The notes below the pieces were generated by a model. The model saw nothing but the letters and a program-made list of their open reading frames with translations. It was not told where the DNA came from and ran no database searches. A DNA stretch of 64,000 bases from the NCBI RefSeq assembly GCF_025128055.1, contig NZ_JAHLYS010000022.1, positions 1 to 64,000 on the forward strand. The letters are read 5' to 3'. Positions 1 to 8,128 of the stretch are shown in pieces (positions within the stretch are counted from its first letter, which is position 1; the number at the start of each line of letters is the position of its first letter). Made by a program: the position numbers and the translations under genes. The stretch comes from Synechococcus sp. CS-1329. GTDB lineage: Bacteria > Cyanobacteriota > Cyanobacteriia > PCC-6307 > Cyanobiaceae.

Positions 1-75
1 ATGTCTTGCAGAGAGGCCAACGATGCCGAAATCGGGCAGTTTGCGGCTCTGATAGCCGCCGATCCGACTTTTTGA
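1..75 (+). CDS. possible 3' end of an upstream gene (partial)
   Basis: The first 24 codons of the window read open in frame 1 to a TGA at 73-75. They encode a short, mixed-charge stretch (NDAEIGQFAALIAADPTF) that looks like the C-terminus of a protein rather than noise. The rest would lie before the window. With so little sequence no family can be named, and it may be chance. Confidence 0.25.
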   Translation: MSCREANDAEIGQFAALIAADPTF

Positions 76-106
76 GCCGGAAATCCACTGATGCCTGTGG
101 AAAACT

Positions 107-150
107 GGCTCGTGGGCTCGTTTTTCAGCAAACTCCTAAGCCCGCGAGCC
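107..150 (-). terminator. hairpin terminator of bicA
   Basis: A 12-bp inverted repeat (107-118 with 139-150, one G-U pair, 20-nt loop) spans the bicA stop codon at 136-138. Read on the minus strand, the stem is followed by AGTTTTCC, a short U-rich run. This fits a rho-independent terminator whose upstream arm is the last coding bases of bicA. Confidence 0.5.
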
Positions 151-1803
151 CACCGCATCTGCCAGGGCTTGCGCCCGGCTCATCTCCACATGCTCAGGGG
201 GCAGCAGGCTGTACACCTTCAGGCTCCTGAGCCGCTTGAGAGTGCCACCGCGGGCGCCCACCACGTAAACCTTGCGCTCTTTCTCCAGAGCTTCTTTCAC
301 GGCATTCTCCAGGGCCAGAGACGCCGTCACCCCCAGGTGAGAAACCTCACTGAGATCAAACACAATCGATTCACACTCCTGAATGGCATTGTGCTCACGG
401 GAGATGGTCTTGGCCAGGCCAAAGATCATCGGGCCAATCAACTGAAACAGCAGCACCTTGCCTCCTCCTTGATCCAGCAGGTCCTTTTCGTTCTCCGGCA
501 GGTTGAGATCATCGTCTGCGGTGCTGATCGCCTTCACCGACTTGGTCTCAAGGGTGCTCATCTTCTCGATCGTGAGGATATTGGCCACGAAGATGCCCAC
601 TCCCACCGCCGCGATCAGATCCACCAGCACGGTGAGCAGGATCACGCCGTACATGATCACCGCCCCTTTGATCGAAACATGGTGGGCGCGGAGCAGGAAG
701 CTCCAGTCGATGATGTCGATGCCCACCTTGAGGGCAATGCCGGCCAGCACCGCCATCGGGATCGAGGCCGCCAGGCCCGAGGCCCCCAGAATCACCACCA
801 TCAGCACCAGGGCTCGTGTGATCCCGGAGAGGGCCGATCGCGCTCCCGCCTGGATGTTGACCACGGTGCCCATGGTGGCGCCGGCGCCGGCGATCCCACC
901 GAACAGGCCGGAAATGATGTTGCCCAGTCCCTGGCCGATGAGCTCCTTGTCGGAGTTGTGCTCCGTGCGGGTGATGCTGTCCGCCACCACGGCGGTGAGC
1001 AGGGCATCGATGCAACCCAGCAGACCCAGCACCAGGGCATCAACCACCATCAGCTGGAAGAGGCCGGGCTCGAAGTGGGGAACCACCAGCTGGGGAAATC
1101 CGCTCGGAATCTCGCCGATGCGGCGGATGCCCTCCACCTCAGGGCCGGCATCGGCATTGAGCAGGGTGAGCGAGAGCACGGTACCGATCACCAGGGCCAC
1201 CAGCTGGGGCGGGGCAAAGCGCTTCACCTGGGCCGGCGTGAACCAAATGACCGCCACGGTGACCACGGCCAATATCACCTCCGGCAGCCTCGCGGCGGCG
1301 ATCAGTTGCGGCAGGGCCGTGAGCGTTCCCATCACCCCGCCCCTGGGGATGGCCTGACCGAGGAAGGGACCGAACTGAAGAATGATCAGGATGAAACCGA
1401 TGCCGGACATGAAGCCCGAGATCACCGTGTAGGGCATCATCGTGATGTAGCGGCCCAGCTTCAGATAGCCGAACAGAATCTGCATCGCCCCGGCCATCAT
1501 CACCACCGTGAAGGCCATGGCCATGCCCTGTTCAGGGGTGGAGGCTTTCGCCGTCAGGCTGGCGATCACGGCCGTCATCACCACCGTCATCGGTCCGGTG
1601 GGCTCCGAGATCAGGGTGGGGGTGCCGCCGAACAGGGCGGCGAACAGTCCCACCAGCACGGCGCCCCACAGCCCCGACACCGCGCCGGCGCCGGACGCCA
1701 CACCAAAGGCGAGGGCCATGGGCAGGGCCACCACCGCCGCCGTGAGACCACCGAAGACATCACCTTTGATGTGCTGAGAACTGATCTGGTTCAACCAGCT
1801 CAT
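136..1803 (-). CDS. bicA: SulP-family Na+-dependent bicarbonate transporter BicA
   Basis: This 555-aa polytopic inner-membrane permease has a SulP transmembrane core: an N-terminal block with GGLTAAVVALPMALAFG near residue 20, and a long run of hydrophobic segments to about residue 420. A cytosolic STAS domain follows (about 440-550, with VFDLSEVSHLGVTAS). Length and architecture match cyanobacterial BicA, the low-affinity, high-flux HCO3- importer of the CO2-concentrating mechanism. I chose the ATG at 1803; a GTG six codons upstream (1821) is also open. It is divergent from the cation exchanger gene and lies 30 kb from the cso operon it would feed. A sulfate or other anion SulP transporter cannot be excluded from sequence alone, but the cyanobacterial context favours BicA. 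Confidence 0.82.
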   Translation of the reverse strand: MSWLNQISSQHIKGDVFGGLTAAVVALPMALAFGVASGAGAVSGLWGAVLVGLFAALFGGTPTLISEPTGPMTVVMTAVIASLTAKASTPEQGMAMAFTVVMMAGAMQILFGYLKLGRYITMMPYTVISGFMSGIGFILIILQFGPFLGQAIPRGGVMGTLTALPQLIAAARLPEVILAVVTVAVIWFTPAQVKRFAPPQLVALVIGTVLSLTLLNADAGPEVEGIRRIGEIPSGFPQLVVPHFEPGLFQLMVVDALVLGLLGCIDALLTAVVADSITRTEHNSDKELIGQGLGNIISGLFGGIAGAGATMGTVVNIQAGARSALSGITRALVLMVVILGASGLAASIPMAVLAGIALKVGIDIIDWSFLLRAHHVSIKGAVIMYGVILLTVLVDLIAAVGVGIFVANILTIEKMSTLETKSVKAISTADDDLNLPENEKDLLDQGGGKVLLFQLIGPMIFGLAKTISREHNAIQECESIVFDLSEVSHLGVTASLALENAVKEALEKERKVYVVGARGGTLKRLRSLKVYSLLPPEHVEMSRAQALADAVGSRA

Positions 1804-2023
1804 GGGGCGGGCTACAGCCACACAATCCCTACTAATGGTGGGGCGAACCTTAAGGGAGGGTTCTGTCTCAGATCAGGACCTGAGGGCGAATAGGCCCAGG
1901 CTGTGACAATCGATCCAGCCGGTAGCAGCGCTGCCGGCCAAGATCATGGGCCCCCCGCAGGCAGGGCCTGATTCGGCAGGCTTGCAATCACAAGGCAGAA
2001 TCGGAGTCCCTGGGGAGCCCACC

Positions 2024-3106
2024 TTGCTGAGTGTGATCGAGGTGGTGGTGGGCATCCTCCTGCTCTTCGGAGGCGGCGAGCTGTTCGTCCAGGGATCGGT
2101 GGCCCTGGCCTTGCTGCTGGGGGTCCCCCAACTCGTGATCGGTCTCACCGTGGTGGCCCTGGGTACCAGCGCCCCCGAACTGTTCGTCAGCCTGATCTCC
2201 ACGCTCAGGGGAGCCGATGACCTGGCGGTGGGCAACGTGGTGGGCAGCAACATCTTCAATGTGCTCGTGGTGCTGGGCATCAGCGCCGTGATCCTTCCGT
2301 TGAGGGTGCACAGCCGCCTGATCCGCCGCGATGTGCCGGTGCTGCTGGCCGTGTCGATGGCCGTCTGGGGTATGGCTTCCGCAGGCCGGGTGACCTGGCA
2401 GGCCGGCCTGGCCCTGCTCACCGCCGTGGTGATCAACACGGTCTGGGAAACCCGCACGGCCCGCGAGGAAGGTGAATCCACCGGCGACGAGATCGATCCA
2501 GCCGACGCGGAAGGGGGCTACGGACCGGCCCTGATCAGGCTGGCGGCCGGCCTTGGCCTGCTGGTCTGGGGCTCGCAGATCCTGGTGAAGGGGGCTACCG
2601 CCATCGCCATGAGCCTGGGGGTGAGTGAAACCCTGATCGGCCTCACGATCGTGGCGGCCGGCACCTCGATGCCTGAACTGGTCACTTCGATCATGGCGGC
2701 CCTGAAGGGCAAGGCTGATCTGGCCATCGGCAACGTGGTGGGCAGCAACCTGCTCAACCAGTTGTTGATCCTGGGAGGCTGTGCCTTCATCTCAGGATCC
2801 CGCGGTCTGAATGTCGACCCGGCCATGATCCAACGCGATCTGCCGATCATGGTGGCCACCACGCTGGCCCTGCTTCCCATCTTCTGGACAGGCGGGGTGA
2901 TTTCCCGGAGAGAGGGGGTACTGCTTGTGGGCCTCTACGGGCTCTACCTGGTGGAGCAGATTCTTCCCCTCACCATTCCAGCCCTGGCCTCACCCCTGCG
3001 CAGCTTCAGCCTGCTGGTGGTCATTCCCGCCCTGGTGCTGCTGCTGGCCGTGCAGGTCTGGCGGCACTGGCGACAGACCACCGTTCAGGCCAGGGCGGGC
3101 AATTGA
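2024..3106 (+). CDS. Ca2+/Na+ (CaCA family) antiporter
   Basis: This is a 360-aa membrane protein with the two inverted alpha repeats of K+-independent CaCA exchangers. The first repeat has LTVVALGTSAPELFVS and GNVVGSNIFNVL (residues about 45-85). The second has LTIVAAGTSMPELVTS and GNVVGSNLLNQL (about 205-250). A hydrophilic acidic loop near residues 150-165 separates them. It should exchange Ca2+ for Na+ or H+ across the plasma membrane. I place the start at the TTG at 2024 (LSVIEVVVG...), because the in-frame ATG at 1946 would add 26 polar residues unlike the family. It is divergent from bicA across roughly 220 bp, which must hold both promoters. Confidence 0.85.
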   Translation: MLSVIEVVVGILLLFGGGELFVQGSVALALLLGVPQLVIGLTVVALGTSAPELFVSLISTLRGADDLAVGNVVGSNIFNVLVVLGISAVILPLRVHSRLIRRDVPVLLAVSMAVWGMASAGRVTWQAGLALLTAVVINTVWETRTAREEGESTGDEIDPADAEGGYGPALIRLAAGLGLLVWGSQILVKGATAIAMSLGVSETLIGLTIVAAGTSMPELVTSIMAALKGKADLAIGNVVGSNLLNQLLILGGCAFISGSRGLNVDPAMIQRDLPIMVATTLALLPIFWTGGVISRREGVLLVGLYGLYLVEQILPLTIPALASPLRSFSLLVVIPALVLLLAVQVWRHWRQTTVQARAGN

Positions 3107-3154
3107 TCTTCACCGCCTGAGGGTGCGAGGGTGCCCGAAAGTCCTGAGTCGTTG

Positions 3155-4141
3155 ATGGCGTCGATTTTTGCTGACAGCAGCCTGAGCATCGGCCGCACCC
3201 CCCTGGTGAAGCTGAACCGGGTGGTCGGTGACAGCCGCGCCACCGTTCTGGCCAAAATCGAAGGCCGCAACCCCGCCTATTCAGTCAAGTGCCGGATCGG
3301 CGCCGCCATGATCTGGCAGGCCGAGAAGGATGGATTGCTCGGTCCTGGCAAGGAGCTGATCGAGCCCACCAGCGGCAACACCGGCATCGCCCTGGCCTTC
3401 GTGGCCGCCTCCAGGGGGATCCCCCTCACCCTGACGATGCCGGAGTCGATGAGCCTGGAGCGGCGCAAGCTGCTCACCGCCTATGGAGCCAGGCTGGAGC
3501 TCACCGAAAGCAAACTCGGCATGACCGGTGCCGTGGGCCGGGCCCATGAGATCGCCGCCTCCGATCCCGAGCGCTACGTGCTGCTGCAGCAGTTCGCCAA
3601 CCCGGCCAACCCCCAGATCCACCACGACACCACCGGCCCGGAAATCTGGGATGACACCGATGGCCAGGTGGATGTGCTGGTGGCTGGGGTGGGCACCGGC
3701 GGCACCATCAGCGGGGTCAGCCGTTACTTCAAGACCACCCGGGGCCAGGCGCTGGTCTCGGTGGCGGTGGAGCCGCTGAACAGCCCGGTGATCGCCCAGG
3801 CCAGGGCCGGTGAGCCGCCCCAGCCAGGGCCCCACAAGATCCAGGGGATCGGTGCCGGATTCGTACCCCAGAACCTCGATCTCGCCCTCGTCGACCGGGT
3901 GGAAGCCGTGAGCGACCAGGAGGCCGTGGCCATGGCCAGGCGGCTGATGCGTGAGGAGGGAATCCTGGCGGGCATCTCCTGCGGGGCCGCCACCGTGGCC
4001 GCCCTGAGGCTGGCGGCCGAGGAGGCCTTCGCCGGCAAGACGATCGTGGTGGTCCTGCCCGACTCCGGAGAGCGTTACCTCAGCTCGGTGCTGTTCGAGG
4101 GGGTCTTTGATGCCGCCGGCCTGGCCCCGGTCGAGCGGTAG
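3155..4141 (+). CDS. cysK: cysteine synthase (O-acetylserine sulfhydrylase)
   Basis: This 328-aa PLP enzyme joins O-acetylserine and sulfide to make cysteine. The PLP-binding lysine lies in SVKCRIG (about residue 42). The substrate loop TSGNTGIAL is near residue 72, the phosphate-binding glycine loop [10 protein letters not shown] near 180, and PDSGERYLS sits at the C-terminus. Length is normal for CysK/CysM. I prefer the ATG at 3155; a GTG at 3131 is also in frame. It ends 67 bp inside the convergent membrane-protein gene. The CysK versus CysM choice is not certain: the first residues ([20 protein letters not shown]) favour the CysK type. Confidence 0.88.
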   Translation: MASIFADSSLSIGRTPLVKLNRVVGDSRATVLAKIEGRNPAYSVKCRIGAAMIWQAEKDGLLGPGKELIEPTSGNTGIALAFVAASRGIPLTLTMPESMSLERRKLLTAYGARLELTESKLGMTGAVGRAHEIAASDPERYVLLQQFANPANPQIHHDTTGPEIWDDTDGQVDVLVAGVGTGGTISGVSRYFKTTRGQALVSVAVEPLNSPVIAQARAGEPPQPGPHKIQGIGAGFVPQNLDLALVDRVEAVSDQEAVAMARRLMREEGILAGISCGAATVAALRLAAEEAFAGKTIVVVLPDSGERYLSSVLFEGVFDAAGLAPVER

Positions 4142-4458
4142 TCGCGCCACCAGCGCCAGGCCTCCCAGTTGATCAGCAGCCCGATCAGCCAGAAATGCAG
4201 CCGCCGCCAGCCCTGCCAGCGCTGGGGATCACTGGCGCTGTAGGCCAGCAACACCAAGGCCGCCACCGGCACCAGGAAGTCGATCAGCATTCCGCTGAAC
4301 AGCAGCGGCAGCTGCTCCCGGCCCACATGGCTCTCGATCTCCGGTGAGAGACCGTGGAAGAGGGGCATCAGGCCCGGATCCACGTGAAAGAGCATGCAGA
4401 GCAGCCAGGCCAGCCACAGGGTCCGCAGGCGCAGGGCGCGATCGATGGATACGGTCAT
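4075..4458 (-). CDS. hypothetical small membrane protein
   Basis: I do not recognise this 127-aa protein. It has three or so hydrophobic segments: [14 protein letters not shown] near residues 13-27, [20 protein letters not shown] near 55-75, and [13 protein letters not shown] near 90. Basic flanks and a polar tail follow. Its last 67 bp overlap the 3' end of the cysteine synthase gene on the other strand. Codon choice in the non-overlapping part is normal for the window. A TTG three codons upstream of the chosen ATG is an alternative start. Confidence 0.6.
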   Translation of the reverse strand: MTVSIDRALRLRTLWLAWLLCMLFHVDPGLMPLFHGLSPEIESHVGREQLPLLFSGMLIDFLVPVAALVLLAYSASDPQRWQGWRRLHFWLIGLLINWEAWRWWRDYRSTGARPAASKTPSNSTELR

Positions 4459-4554
4459 GGCAAGCAACGGCTGCTCTGGGTGCCGCGCCAGAGCTGGTTC
4501 CGGCAGCGCGACTGACTGCCCCTAAGGTCTGGTCACGCTTAAAAAACCACTTCC

Positions 4555-5385
4555 ATGACACTAGGCCCAAGCGCGGGCCCTGAACCCGGGGCCGAGCGGG
4601 ATCCGCGGGTGATCCAGCGGCTGATGCCGCTCTGGGACTGGCTCTACCGCCACTATTTTCGGGTGAGCACCAGTGGCTGGGAGCAGATCCCAGGCGAAGG
4701 TCAGATGCTGCTGGTGGGATCCCACAACGGCGGGCTGGCCAGCCCTGATCTGCCGATGCTGATGCTCGATTGGTTCCGGCGCATCGGTCTGGAGCGGCGG
4801 GTGTATGGCCTGGCCCATCCCAAGGTGTGGCAGGTGTTTCCCCAGGTGGCGCACCTGGCAGCCCAGACGGGAGCGATCCCCTACTACCCGAGGGGGGCCA
4901 TGGCTGTGCTGGAGCGGGGCGACAGCCTGCTGGTGTTCCCCGGCGGCGGCCAGGATGCCTTCCGGCCGCATCGCCTGCGCCAGAGCATCCAGTTCAGGGG
5001 GCGCACCGGCTTCATCCGGCTGGCCCTCTGGCATGGCGTGCCGATCGTGCCGCTGATCTCCTGGGGCAGCCACGACACCCTGATCGTGCTCGAAGACTGC
5101 TACGAACCGATGCAGCGCTGGCATGAGCGCGGCCTGCCCTGGCTGTTCGGCATCGACCCGGAGGTGTTTCCCCTCTATCTCGGCCTGCCCTGGGGTCTGG
5201 GCGTGGGCCCGCTGCCCAACCTGCCCCTGCCGGCTCGAATCCACACCCGTGTCTGCCGGCCGATCCGCTTCGAGCGCAGCGGCCATGCCGCCAGCCGCGA
5301 CCGCGACTACGTGCAGAGCTGCTACGCCCGGGTGGTGGCGGAGATGCAGGAGCAGCTCGATGAGCTGGCCCGCAGCAGCCGCTGA
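4555..5385 (+). CDS. lysophospholipid acyltransferase family protein (PlsC-like)
   Basis: This 276-aa protein carries the acyltransferase block I motif as SHNGGLASPD (about residues 60-70, the catalytic H...D spacing). Block II/III-like elements follow: FPGGGQDAFRPHRLRQSI (about 125) and GFIRLALWHGVPIVPL (about 150). It probably transfers an acyl group to a glycerolipid or related acceptor at the membrane. The family also includes diacylglycerol and hopanoid-type acyltransferases, so the acceptor is unknown. Its TGA abuts the stop codon of the convergent quinone reductase gene. Confidence 0.8.
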   Translation: MTLGPSAGPEPGAERDPRVIQRLMPLWDWLYRHYFRVSTSGWEQIPGEGQMLLVGSHNGGLASPDLPMLMLDWFRRIGLERRVYGLAHPKVWQVFPQVAHLAAQTGAIPYYPRGAMAVLERGDSLLVFPGGGQDAFRPHRLRQSIQFRGRTGFIRLALWHGVPIVPLISWGSHDTLIVLEDCYEPMQRWHERGLPWLFGIDPEVFPLYLGLPWGLGVGPLPNLPLPARIHTRVCRPIRFERSGHAASRDRDYVQSCYARVVAEMQEQLDELARSSR

Positions 5386-6687
5386 TCAGCCGGCGACCGC
5401 TTCGCCCTTGTAGGCCAACCCGAGGGCCTTGGCCAGCGGCTTGAAGGGCTTGAGATAACGGCTCTCGTGGGGTTGCCCCTTGAGCATCCGGTTCCAGTAG
5501 ATCCAGGGCAGGCCCCTGGTCTTCATCAGCCACATGCTCCAGCGCTCGCGGGTGGGGTCGATCTGGAACGAGCTCACGGGCTGGAGGTCGTAGTCGAACT
5601 CAGCCATCACCACCCTGTCGTAGCCGGTGATCAGCGGGCAGACGCTGTAGCCGTCGTAGCGGGCCTGCAGCGGCTTGCCATCCAGCTGGGCCAGCAGGTT
5701 GGCCACCAGCACCGGTGCCTCACCCCGCACCGCACCGGCGGTCTTGGAGGTGGGCAGCGACGACACATCTCCGAGGGAGAAGACATTGGGATAACGCACG
5801 TGCTGGGTGCTGTATTTGTCGACCTCCACCCAACCCCCGGGGGCGCTGGTGGCCAGCGGGCTCTGGGCGATCAGCTCCGGCGCCGACATCGGCGGCACCG
5901 CATGGATCATCGAGAAGGGAATCTCCTTGCAGGAGGTGTTGCCCTCAGCATCACTGACCTCGAAAACCGCCACCTGCTCCTCGGCCCTGATCTCCCTGAG
6001 GTTGTGGCGCAGCAGCACCTGAATGCCCCGCTGCTCCACCACCTTCTTCAGCACCCGGGCATAGACCGGAACACCGAAGAGGCCGGGACCGGCGGTGGCG
6101 AAGATCACCTGGGTGTTCACGCCCACGCCGCTGGTGGCCTTGAAGATGTCGTCGGCCATGTACATGATCTTCTGCGGGGCCCCAGCGCACTTGATCGGCG
6201 TTTCGGGGAAGGTGAAGATCGCGGTGCCGCCCTTGAACCCTCGGATCGTCTCCCAGGTGTAGGGGAGGTGCTCCTTGGAGTAGTTGCTGGTGACCCCATG
6301 GCGGCCGAGGGCTTTCTCGAGCCCCTTCACCCGCTCCCAGCGCAGCTGTAGGCCGGTGGCCACCACCAGGGTGTCGTAGCTGATGGCCTCGCCGGTGCTG
6401 GTGATCACCCGGTTGGCCTCCGGCTCAAACGAAGCCGCGGCGGCGCGGATCCAGGTGCAGCCGGCAGGAATCAGATCTGCCTCATCGCGGCGGGTCTGCT
6501 CCTTTGTCATCACCCCACCACCCACCAGGGTCCAGCCGGGTTGGTAGTAGTGATCGCTGCTGGGCTCCAGAATGGCCACGTCAAGGCCGCTGCGGGCCAG
6601 CAGCAACTGGCTGGCCACCGTGATCCCCGCTGCGCCGCCGCCGACGATCAGGATCTGGTGGTGCTGCGCCGGGCTCGAGGAACTCAT
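5386..6687 (-). CDS. sqr: sulfide:quinone oxidoreductase, type II-like FAD enzyme
   Basis: A 433-aa flavoprotein. The N-terminal Rossmann motif VGGGAAGITVASQLL binds FAD. One redox cysteine lies in IKCAGAPQKIMYMADD and the second in YSVCPLITGYDRVVMAEFDY, the arrangement seen in type II SQRs (the mitochondrial SQOR-like group). It would oxidise sulfide at the membrane and pass electrons to quinone. I use the ATG at 6687; a GTG at 6702 is upstream. In a cyanobacterium this enzyme is more likely for sulfide tolerance and persulfide handling than for anoxygenic photosynthesis. No persulfide dioxygenase or rhodanese is adjacent. Confidence 0.82.
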   Translation of the reverse strand: MSSSSPAQHHQILIVGGGAAGITVASQLLLARSGLDVAILEPSSDHYYQPGWTLVGGGVMTKEQTRRDEADLIPAGCTWIRAAAASFEPEANRVITSTGEAISYDTLVVATGLQLRWERVKGLEKALGRHGVTSNYSKEHLPYTWETIRGFKGGTAIFTFPETPIKCAGAPQKIMYMADDIFKATSGVGVNTQVIFATAGPGLFGVPVYARVLKKVVEQRGIQVLLRHNLREIRAEEQVAVFEVSDAEGNTSCKEIPFSMIHAVPPMSAPELIAQSPLATSAPGGWVEVDKYSTQHVRYPNVFSLGDVSSLPTSKTAGAVRGEAPVLVANLLAQLDGKPLQARYDGYSVCPLITGYDRVVMAEFDYDLQPVSSFQIDPTRERWSMWLMKTRGLPWIYWNRMLKGQPHESRYLKPFKPLAKALGLAYKGEAVAG

Positions 6688-6779
6688 GACATCTGATCGC
6701 ACCTGTCCTGTCTAGGGCCCGCCGGGGCCCATCGACAATGGCTGTGGGCGTCCTCCCACGGCCTTGGTTGGCCAGGAAC

Positions 6780-7097
6780 TCAGCTGATCGCCGAAACACC
6801 GAACAGGCGCTGATTGCGGTGGATCAGCTCACGCAGCAACTCCACCTGCCAGTGGAGCGGATCCAGCGGTTCCGCCATCGTTTCGACATGGCGGCTGATG
6901 CTGTCGGCCTGCAGACGCAGATGCAGCAGATCGTGCTCCAGCCTGGCCCTCAGCTGAGGGTTGGAGCAACTCCTGAGGGCCTGGAGCCCTTGGCGGCTGC
7001 GCACCCCAAGGCACCAGCACAGGCGGGTGAGGGAAGTCAGATCCGTTGGCATGCGGCCAGTGGAGCAGCAGTTCTCAGACATGTGCTGGAACAGCAT
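6780..7097 (-). CDS. hypothetical protein
   Basis: An unrecognised 105-aa ORF. The second half is Leu/His/Glu-rich and predicted helical (LRARLEHDLLHLRLQADSI ... LHWQVELLRELIHRNQRL). The first half has five cysteines (ENCC, CWC, SCS). It sits alone between the quinone reductase and ferritin genes and is divergent from ferritin. A plus-strand ORF over the same bases is Gln/His/Gly-rich, as antisense shadows are here, which favours the minus strand. The start is uncertain; an internal ATG at MPTDL would give about 90 aa. Confidence 0.45.
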   Translation of the reverse strand: MLFQHMSENCCSTGRMPTDLTSLTRLCWCLGVRSRQGLQALRSCSNPQLRARLEHDLLHLRLQADSISRHVETMAEPLDPLHWQVELLRELIHRNQRLFGVSAIS

Positions 7098-7212
7098 CAC
7101 GACGCGATGGCAGAGAGCCTACGGGGTCTCGGTGGCGGCGCTGGGAGGGGGTCTGGGGCCACTGGTGCCCGTTCAGAAAACACAGCTGCCTTTGTAGGCT
7201 GAAGCCAACGTG

Positions 7213-7800
7213 ATGAGCCCCATGGTGATCAGCAATCCGACCAGCGCCACCAGTCTGAACGCAGCCCCGCTGCTGCCGCGGCGGCCAGTGGCCCAGGAGA
7301 TGGAGGCTGAACTGCACCAGGGCCTCTGCAACCACCTGCAGATGGAGCTGATGGCCAGCTACACCTACCTCTCCCTGGCGGTGTGGTTCACCCAGCGGGA
7401 ACTGAATGGATTCGCCGCCTTCGCCACGGCTGAGTCCGATGGGGAACGAGCCCATGCTCGCCTTTTCGTGGATTACCTGGTGGCCCGCTCCCAGCCGGTG
7501 GAGCTCTCGGCCCTGCCCCAGCCCCGGCAGACCTGGACCCATGTGGAGGATGTGCTGATGTCCGCCTTCGAGATGGAGGCCGAGGTCACCACGTCGTTGC
7601 AGCAGCTCTACAGCCTGGCGGAGCGCTGTGGCGATTACCGCAGTTCCATCTTTCTCGATCCCATGATCAAGAGCCAGGTGGACGCCGAGAGTGAAGTGGC
7701 CCATCTGCTGGCCCAGGTGCGTCACTGCGGCCCCGACTTCGGCGCCTTGATGATTCTTGACCAATCCCTGAGCGCCGCAGCAACGCCGGCGGCAGGGTGA
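7213..7800 (+). CDS. ferritin
   Basis: This 195-aa non-haem ferritin has a four-helix bundle with ferroxidase ligands: QMELMASYTYLSLAVWF (E and Y of helix A), ATAESDGERAHARLFVDYL (E..ExxH of helix B), an acidic helix C (FEMEAEVTTSLQQLYSLAE), and SQVDAESEVAHLLAQVRHCG in helix D. It oxidises and stores iron in a 24-mer. About 26 extra N-terminal residues precede the bundle. A GTG immediately upstream (7210) is also possible. A perfect hairpin follows the stop codon. A tiny Cys/Lys-rich ORF is convergent downstream. Confidence 0.88.
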   Translation: MSPMVISNPTSATSLNAAPLLPRRPVAQEMEAELHQGLCNHLQMELMASYTYLSLAVWFTQRELNGFAAFATAESDGERAHARLFVDYLVARSQPVELSALPQPRQTWTHVEDVLMSAFEMEAEVTTSLQQLYSLAERCGDYRSSIFLDPMIKSQVDAESEVAHLLAQVRHCGPDFGALMILDQSLSAAATPAAG

Positions 7801-7804
7801 AGCT

Positions 7805-7835
7805 GAAGCGAGACCGGCTGTTCCGGTCTCGCTTC
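7805..7835. terminator. perfect 13-bp hairpin after ferritin
   Basis: The arms 7805-7817 and 7823-7835 are perfect inverted repeats with a 5-nt loop (CTGTT), starting 5 nt after the ferritin stop codon. There is no strong U tract on either side, so termination may be weak. It lies between convergent genes and could serve both. Confidence 0.55.
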
Positions 7836-7851
7836 GATGAGAAGGGGGAGG

Positions 7852-7941
7852 TCAGTCGCGGCCGCAGCGGCAGCGCCCTCCCTTCCAGTTGGAGCACTTC
7901 TTGGCTTTGCAGCCTTTTCCCTTCGACTTGGCCGTCGTCAT
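7852..7941 (-). CDS. 29-aa Cys/Lys-rich miniprotein
   Basis: A very short ORF with a clear composition: 7 Lys, 3 Arg and 4 Cys, ending CKAKKCSNWKGGRCRCGRD. The ORF stays open upstream to 8037, but the ATG at 7941 begins the cysteine-rich part and seems the natural start. The cysteine spacing (C-x4-C ... C-x-C) suggests metal binding, and its neighbour is ferritin; both points are inference. Nothing else codes between the ferritin and glutathione reductase genes (7801-8128), so the rest of that 330-bp gap looks non-coding. Confidence 0.45.
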   Translation of the reverse strand: MTTAKSKGKGCKAKKCSNWKGGRCRCGRD

Positions 7942-8128
7942 CACCGGGCAGGTGACCCGCTCAAGGGAGGGTTCGATCGAGGGGAAGGTGTCGTTCACAG
8001 AATTGTTGGAAGGGTGAAAAATCCTGAGACCATCCAAGCGCCTCCTGCCGGGGTTCTGGGCGTGCAGGAGAGACCAGTTGATGTGACCAATGTTACCCAG
8101 GTTCCGCGCGGTTGACGCTGGTGGTCCC

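Noticed and set aside
96-104. TGTGGAAAA, a possible DnaA box
   Set aside because: It is a single match with no cluster, about 46 kb from dnaA.
91-1893. 600-aa plus-strand ORF, rich in His, Gln, Gly and Arg
   Set aside because: It is the antisense of bicA. The minus frame has clear SulP and STAS motifs, while this frame has the His/Gln/Arg bias that antisense frames show in this GC-rich genome.
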